The notes beneath the pieces were generated by a model that did not search any database, had not been told where the DNA came from, and saw only the letters and a program-made list of their open reading frames with translations. A stretch of 64,000 nt of DNA. Origin: Pseudomonadota bacterium. GTDB taxonomy: Bacteria; Pseudomonadota; Gammaproteobacteria; Acidiferrobacterales; UBA6901. This document shows positions 58,412 through 64,000 of the stretch, piece after piece. Where the stretch lies: the NCBI GenBank assembly GCA_021790335.1, contig JAJYEE010000009.1:17876-81875 (forward strand), written 5' to 3'. Numbering within the stretch: the stretch's first letter is position 1; each line of letters starts with the position of its first letter. The translations under genes were made by a program, and so were the position numbers.

Positions 58412-59490
58412 TGCGCTGGCTCGGACCGGACTACTACGGAAACCCTCCCGTCGACTGGGTGGTCGCGGCAGCGATCGCGCTGAGTCTCGTCGTCGTCTTC
58501 AATCTCGCACTGCGCGTAGTTCTCCACCATCTGCGGCACGTCGCCAGCCGTACGCACAATCACTTTGACGAATTTGCGGCCGAAGTTCTGGCCGGCACAC
58601 GCCGCTGGTTTCCGGCAAGCGTCGCGCTGTACCTGGGCACCACTTACCTCGCACTCCCGCAGCCGGCCGTTCGTGCCATAGAACACGTCATGGTCGTGGT
58701 CGTACTGCTGCAGGCTGCCCTGTGGGGACACCGGGCGATCCGCGTCTGGATAGACCAGTATATCGACCGACATCGCGAGGACGACGCCGGTGGCGCGACC
58801 ACGATGCGGATGCTCGGCTTCATGCTGCGTGTAGCCCTGTGGTCGATGATTGCCATGATGTTTCTGGCCAATCTTGGCGTCGACATCACCACGCTCGTCA
58901 CAAGTCTGGGCATAGGCGGAGTTGCTGTGGCGCTTGCACTTCAGAACATCCTTGGTAACGTGTTTGCCTCTATCTCTATCGCCCTCGACCGCCCATTCAT
59001 CATCGGTGACTTTATTGTGGTCGGCGATGCCTCCGGCACGGTGGAGTACATCGGCCTGCGCACAACCCGGATTCGCGCTCTCTCGGGAGAGCAGATCGTG
59101 TTCCCGAACAACACCCTTTTGACAAACCGGATCCACAACTACAAGCGCATGTACGAGCGGCGCGTGCTGTTCCAGTTTGGCGTCACATACCAGACGCCAC
59201 CGGACAAGTTGCGCCGGATTCCCGCCGTGCTGCGGGAAATCGTCACCAGCCAGCAGAAAACCCGATTCGATCGCGCGCATTTCAAGGAGTTCGGCGCTTC
59301 AGCATTGATTTTTCACGTTGTCTATTTCGTACTTGACGTCGATTACAACCTGTACATGGACATCCAGCAGGCAATCAATCTCGCCCTGCATGCGCGCCTG
59401 GCACAGGAACGCATCGAGTTCGCCTATCCGACACAAACCGTATATGTCCAATCCGATTCACCGTCGGATCTGTCGCGCAGATGCAGCTGA
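58411..59490 (+). CDS. MscS-family small-conductance mechanosensitive channel (alternative start 58384)
   Basis: LGIGGVAVALALQNILGNVFASISIALDRPFIIGDFIVVGDASGTVEYIGLRTTRIRALSGEQIVFPN, TM3/beta-domain signature. Confidence 0.94.
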   Translation: MRWLGPDYYGNPPVDWVVAAAIALSLVVVFNLALRVVLHHLRHVASRTHNHFDEFAAEVLAGTRRWFPASVALYLGTTYLALPQPAVRAIEHVMVVVVLLQAALWGHRAIRVWIDQYIDRHREDDAGGATTMRMLGFMLRVALWSMIAMMFLANLGVDITTLVTSLGIGGVAVALALQNILGNVFASISIALDRPFIIGDFIVVGDASGTVEYIGLRTTRIRALSGEQIVFPNNTLLTNRIHNYKRMYERRVLFQFGVTYQTPPDKLRRIPAVLREIVTSQQKTRFDRAHFKEFGASALIFHVVYFVLDVDYNLYMDIQQAINLALHARLAQERIEFAYPTQTVYVQSDSPSDLSRRCS

Positions 59491-59491
59491 G

Positions 59492-60994
59492 ATGACGAAC
59501 CTCGAGCCTAGCGCCGGCCTGATCGTCGTATCCAACCGCCTGCCGGTGGTATTGCGCTGGGACGAGGACAGCGTGTGCCGCATCGAACCGGCCAGCGGCG
59601 GGCTCGTCAGCGCGCTCACGCCGGTGCTGCGCGACTGCGGGGGCACATGGGTCGGCTGGCCAGGCAGCGGTTCCGAGGTGCCTGATCCGGATACTCTGCT
59701 TCGCGATACAGCGGACCGTATGGGCTGTCGCCTGCGACCGGTCACGCTCACGGAAGAGGAACAGCACGGCTTCTATCACGGATTCTCTAACGAGATTGTC
59801 TGGCCGCTGTTTCACGACCTGCAATCACTATGTAATTTCATTCCTGACTACTGGCGTGTCTACTGCGCCGTCAACCGCAAGTACGCCGAGGCCATTGCGG
59901 CCGAAGCGGAGAATGGGGACTTCATCTGGGTGCACGATTATCATCTCATGAACGTGGCACAGGAACTGCGCCGCCATCGCCGCTCGGCCCGTATTGCGTT
60001 TTTTCTGCACATTCCATTTCCAGCTCCCGATATCTTCATGAAGCTACCCTGGCGTCTGCCGCTGCTGAATGCGCTGCTTCAGTACGATCTGCTCGGATTT
60101 CAGACCCCCCGCGACCAGAGAAATTTCGTGGAATGCGTGCGCATGCTGGTGACCGGCGTCACGATTCGCCTAAGGCCCAAGGCGTCTATCACGACTTCCG
60201 GACAGCGCAAGGTGCGCATTGGAACCTTCCCCATCAGCATCGACTACGAAAGTTTCGCCAGACGTGCGGCTGCCATGGATGTGGCCGGGCGCGCGGCCGG
60301 TCTGCGCGCCCTGCTACCCGACCGCCAGCTGCTCCTCGGGGTCGACCGGCTCGACTATACGAAAGGAATTCCGCTGCGCCTCAAGGCATTCGCCAACGCC
60401 CTTGAACGCTATCCGCAGCTTCGCGAACGCGTCACGCTGATCCAGGTGGTCGTTCCCAGTCGCGCGGACATTCCCCGCTACCGCGAGTTGAAGACCGAAA
60501 TCGAGCAGCTCGTCGGGGAGATCAACGGCAGATTCACCCGTCCGGGCGGCTGGGTACCCATCCATTACGTCTTCCGCAGCCTCGTGCCCGCCGATCTTCT
60601 CGCCTATTACCGGGTCGCTGAAATCGCGCTGGTAACGCCGCTCAAGGATGGCATGAATCTCGTCGCCAAGGAGTACTGTGCCTGCTCCATCGAACAGGAG
60701 TGCGTCCTGATTCTGTCCGAATTCGCTGGCGCAGCGGCGCAGATGCAGCATGACGCCCTGCTGGTCAATCCCTACGACATAGAAGGTGTGGCAGATGCAA
60801 TCCATCGCGCCTATGCCATGGGCATCGCGGAGCGGCGCAGGCGCATGCGCCGCATGCGCCGCGCGGTGCGCGAGCATGACATTTTCCGCTGGGTAGACAG
60901 CTTCCTGCATGCGGCGAAGGACCCGGACCTGCCCGTGTTCCCGCCCTCTATGGAAGAATTGCCGCTGCGTCGCGGGGGTGACCCTCCGGGCTGA
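59492..60994 (+). CDS. otsA: Trehalose-6-phosphate synthase (GT20)
   Basis: LIVVSNRLPVVL; WVHDYHLMNVAQELR; FFLHIPFPAPDIF; GVDRLDYTKGIPLRLKAF; LKDGMNLVAKEY. Confidence 0.95.
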   Translation: MTNLEPSAGLIVVSNRLPVVLRWDEDSVCRIEPASGGLVSALTPVLRDCGGTWVGWPGSGSEVPDPDTLLRDTADRMGCRLRPVTLTEEEQHGFYHGFSNEIVWPLFHDLQSLCNFIPDYWRVYCAVNRKYAEAIAAEAENGDFIWVHDYHLMNVAQELRRHRRSARIAFFLHIPFPAPDIFMKLPWRLPLLNALLQYDLLGFQTPRDQRNFVECVRMLVTGVTIRLRPKASITTSGQRKVRIGTFPISIDYESFARRAAAMDVAGRAAGLRALLPDRQLLLGVDRLDYTKGIPLRLKAFANALERYPQLRERVTLIQVVVPSRADIPRYRELKTEIEQLVGEINGRFTRPGGWVPIHYVFRSLVPADLLAYYRVAEIALVTPLKDGMNLVAKEYCACSIEQECVLILSEFAGAAAQMQHDALLVNPYDIEGVADAIHRAYAMGIAERRRRMRRMRRAVREHDIFRWVDSFLHAAKDPDLPVFPPSMEELPLRRGGDPPG

Positions 60995-61064
60995 CGGGTC
61001 CGACGGAAATTTTTCCATAACCCGACCCGCCGGGATCCGCACGATCACGCCGGCCGCAAGGCGG

Positions 61065-62195
61065 CTAGTCAAGCGATTTCGTGAAACGCAGCACGCTGAT
61101 TGTAAGCATCACGGCTGCAAGCAGCGCCAATGCCAGCAGCTGTGGCCAGAGTACGTTCATGCCGACCCCTTTCAGAAACACCGCGCGGATGATGACAAGA
61201 AAATAGCGCAGCGGATTGATCAGCGTGAACCACTGCAGGGCCTTTGGCATGGCGGCGATGGGAAAGGCAAAACCAGAGAGTATGAAAAATGGGTTCAGCA
61301 GAAAAAAGTTGAGGGCAAACGCCTGCTGTTGCGTCCGCGAGAAGGTAGAGAGCAGAAGCCCCATTCCGACCGCTGCCATCAGGAACAGCGCGGACCCGGC
61401 CAGCATCACCAGCGGACTGCCGATGAACGGTACACGAAACCAGAGAATTCCGAAGGCGCTCACCAGAGCGATGTCACCGAAACCGATGAGGAAAAATGGC
61501 ACCGTTTTCCCGAGGATAAATTCGAAGGGCCGGATCGGGCTCACCATGATCTGCTCCAGCGTGCCGACCTCGCGCTCGCGCACAACTGCAAACGCAGTCA
61601 GGCTCACCACCTGAAGCAGCGTCAGCGTACCGATGACGCCGGGGATGAAAAACCAGCGTTCGTTGAGACCCTCATTGAACCATGGCAACGGCTCGAGCTT
61701 GATGCCTGTCATTGGCGCCATGGACCCCACTCGCAGGGCAACCGGGCGGCCTTGCTGCTCGGACGAAAACTGCGCCGTGATCTGGCTGATATAGCCAAGC
61801 GCAATCAGAGCCGTGTTCGAGTTCGTTCCATCGATGATAACCTGCAGCGGCGCACCGCGCCCGCTCTCCAGATTCCGGCTGAATCCTGCGTCGATCACCA
61901 GCGCGACAACCGCGCGGTCGTCAACGATGTCGCTAGTGACCTGCTTCCGGTTTGCGGCCATGTCGACGATGTCGAAACGGGAAGTCGCGACAAAATGCGA
62001 TATCAGACTGCGGCTTGCCTGGCTCTGATCCAGATCGAGAACCGCCATCGCAACGTGATGTACTGTAAACGTGGCGGCATATCCGAAAACGACCATCTGG
62101 ATAATCAGTGGAACGATCAGACGGAACATCATCCAGCGGTCGCGCCGAAGCTGGAGGAACTCCTTCATCAACATCACTGACAGGCGTTCAAACAT
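61065..62195 (-). CDS. ABC-2 type transporter permease (YbhR/YhhJ-like)
   Basis: KEFLQLRRDRWMMFRLIVPLIIQMVVFGYAATF; VVREREVGTLEQIMVSPIRPFEFILGKTVPF. Confidence 0.92.
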   Translation of the reverse strand: MFERLSVMLMKEFLQLRRDRWMMFRLIVPLIIQMVVFGYAATFTVHHVAMAVLDLDQSQASRSLISHFVATSRFDIVDMAANRKQVTSDIVDDRAVVALVIDAGFSRNLESGRGAPLQVIIDGTNSNTALIALGYISQITAQFSSEQQGRPVALRVGSMAPMTGIKLEPLPWFNEGLNERWFFIPGVIGTLTLLQVVSLTAFAVVREREVGTLEQIMVSPIRPFEFILGKTVPFFLIGFGDIALVSAFGILWFRVPFIGSPLVMLAGSALFLMAAVGMGLLLSTFSRTQQQAFALNFFLLNPFFILSGFAFPIAAMPKALQWFTLINPLRYFLVIIRAVFLKGVGMNVLWPQLLALALLAAVMLTISVLRFTKSLD

Positions 62196-62198
62196 GAT

Positions 62199-63332
62199 CT
62201 ACAGCCGCTTACGAAACGCCCGGGAGGCCAGCCAGATGACGGCAGCGGCATACAGGCACAGACCGAGCTCGGGGGCCCACAGATCCGCCAGGCCGCTGCC
62301 CTTGAGAAAAATGGCGCGCAGGATAGTGACGTAATAGCGCGGATAAACAATATAAGTGAGAGCACGGATCGGCGCGGGCATCTGGTCTATGGGAAAGGTG
62401 TAGCCCGACAACAGGGTTGTGGGCAGCATGGTGACCATCAGGGCGATCTGGCTCGCGCCGAGCTGGCTGCGGATGCGCACGGAAATCAGATAACCGATCC
62501 CGAGCACTACTATGTTGAACAGCGCGGTCGTGACAAACAGCGTTACGACATCACCGCGGAAGGGAACACCGAACCAGAATATGGTAACGCCAAGGCAGAA
62601 TGCCGCGTCGACCAGCCCAATGGCGAAGTAGGGTATGAGTTTTCCCAGCATCACCTCAGGCGCGCTGACCGGCGTGGAAATCAGCTGCTCCATGGTCCCG
62701 CGCTCCCACTCCCGAGAAATGGTGAGGGATGTGAGCTGTGCGCCGACCAGCGCAAGAATCACCGCAACGACGCCGGGAATTATGAAATAGCGGCTATCGA
62801 GCGTTTCATTGAACCAGACGGTGGGATCGAGCTCGATCTGTCCGGCGCGGGAAGCCTGAACGTCGTGGGACATATCCCATTGCGCGGAAATATCGGCGTT
62901 CTCCTGGGCCACCACTCCCTGCGCGTACCCGAGTGCAATATTGGTAGTATTGACATCGGTGGCATCGAAAATTGCCTGCACCGGCGCGCTGCCGGTAGCG
63001 GCAAGGGTGCGCGAAAAATTTACTGGGATCACGATCGCGGCAATACATTCACTGCGATCCATGGCGCGCCGGATACCGGAATACCGCGTGATCACATGAC
63101 CGACCGAAAACCAGCCGGAGGAAATGAAGCGCTCGACCACGGCGCGGCTTGCCTGACTGTTTTCCTGGTCGTAAATGCACAGCGGCACGTGTTTGATGTC
63201 GAGACTGACACCGTAGCCGAGAATGGCCATCTGCATCAGCGGCATCAGCAAGGCAACTGCAAGGCTGCGCGGATCCCGCCAGATCTGCAGGGCCTCCTTG
63301 AGCGCCATCGCCAGCAGCCTGCGGAGATTCAT
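62199..63332 (-). CDS. ABC-2 type transporter permease (YbhS-like)
   Basis: KEALQIWRDPRSLAVALLMPLMQMAILGYGVSLD; ISREWERGTMEQLISTPVSAPEVMLGKLIPYF. Confidence 0.92.
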   Translation of the reverse strand: MNLRRLLAMALKEALQIWRDPRSLAVALLMPLMQMAILGYGVSLDIKHVPLCIYDQENSQASRAVVERFISSGWFSVGHVITRYSGIRRAMDRSECIAAIVIPVNFSRTLAATGSAPVQAIFDATDVNTTNIALGYAQGVVAQENADISAQWDMSHDVQASRAGQIELDPTVWFNETLDSRYFIIPGVVAVILALVGAQLTSLTISREWERGTMEQLISTPVSAPEVMLGKLIPYFAIGLVDAAFCLGVTIFWFGVPFRGDVVTLFVTTALFNIVVLGIGYLISVRIRSQLGASQIALMVTMLPTTLLSGYTFPIDQMPAPIRALTYIVYPRYYVTILRAIFLKGSGLADLWAPELGLCLYAAAVIWLASRAFRKRL

Positions 63333-63877
63333 GTCGTCGTCCTCTGTTCCGTTCCGCGCGCGACCAGCTGAACAAATACATCCTCGAGGCTCGGCGTGAT
63401 CCGGCGGGCCGGTTCGGCCTGCACTCCGTGGGTGCCAAGGATGCGCACGAGTTCGGGGGCGTTGCGCTCCCCGTCAGCAAGCACCACATGGAGCCTGTCG
63501 CCGAAAATGGCGGCCTCGATGACGCCGGGTACCCCGGCAAGAACCTTCAGCGCGCCACCGAGCGGCGCGCAGCGAAGCTCGTACAGTTCGCCGCTCAGGC
63601 GATGTCCGCGCAGCTCGCTTGGGGTGCCCATAGCCACGAGTTTCCCGCGATCGATGAGCGCGACGCGATTGCAGTATTCGGCTTCGTCCATGTAATGGGT
63701 CGAGACCAGGATGGTGACGCGATCTGCCGCCAGTTCATGTATGAGGTCCCAGAACTGCCGTCGCGCCTCCGGTTCCACGCCGGAGGTGGGTTCATCCAGA
63801 AACAGGACAGGCGGGCGATGGAGAATGGCGCAGCCGAGCGCCAGACGTTGCTTCCAGCCGCCGGCAAGCGTGCGCAC
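63329..63877 (-). pseudogene. ABC transporter ATP-binding protein, N-terminally truncated (Walker A region absent)
   Basis: RTLAGGWKQRLALGCAILHRPPVLFLDEPTSGVEPEARRQFWDLIHELAADRVTILVSTHYMDEAEYC: signature, Walker B and H-loop kept; in-frame TAG just upstream near 63905. Confidence 0.8.
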
Positions 63878-64000
63878 TAGCCTGGATTTCCACGGCGCAG
63901 CTTTGGCCTAACGGCGGCGACTTATGGGCCGCTGCTTCTTCCGTTGATTTTATTCGCATCTGCTCGTGAGCGTTAGGCGTTAGGTGCTCCTACGTGGGGG

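Overview
64 kb of a GC-rich (apparently gammaproteobacterial) chromosome in three parts. (1) 0-13 kb: an accessory exopolysaccharide locus of the XrtA/PEP-CTERM-associated type (LMW-PTP, two polysaccharide deacetylases, Wzx-like flippase, GT4, FemAB-like protein, EpsB-like sugar transferase). It is interrupted by decayed transposons: IS110 copy 1, an IS630 relic, an IS3 relic, and an rve-integrase relic fused to IS110 copy 2. (2) 13-56.9 kb: mostly housekeeping genes. These include ygfZ; the minus-strand rpsB-tsf-pyrH-frr-uppS-cdsA-dxr-rseP-bamA-lpxD-fabZ-lpxA-lpxB-rnhB-dnaE-accA-tilS-pyrG-kdsA-eno-ftsB cluster; map/glnD; an APC permease; amiC-tsaE-nnr; queG; orn; an M48 peptidase; cytochrome c; PCD; an MsbA-like ABC exporter; recR-ybaB-dnaX; and 4.5S SRP RNA. 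(3) 57-64 kb: an otsB-mscS-otsA operon and an ABC-2 exporter whose ATPase lacks its N-terminus at the window edge. I found no clearly new multi-gene system. The best leads are a candidate IS110 bridge-RNA region, a 951-bp direct repeat that could delete the EPS block, the coupled otsB-mscS-otsA operon, the missing skp, and the ATPase breakpoint next to an attC-like repeat pair. All calls come from reading the sequence and the supplied ORFs; no database search was run.
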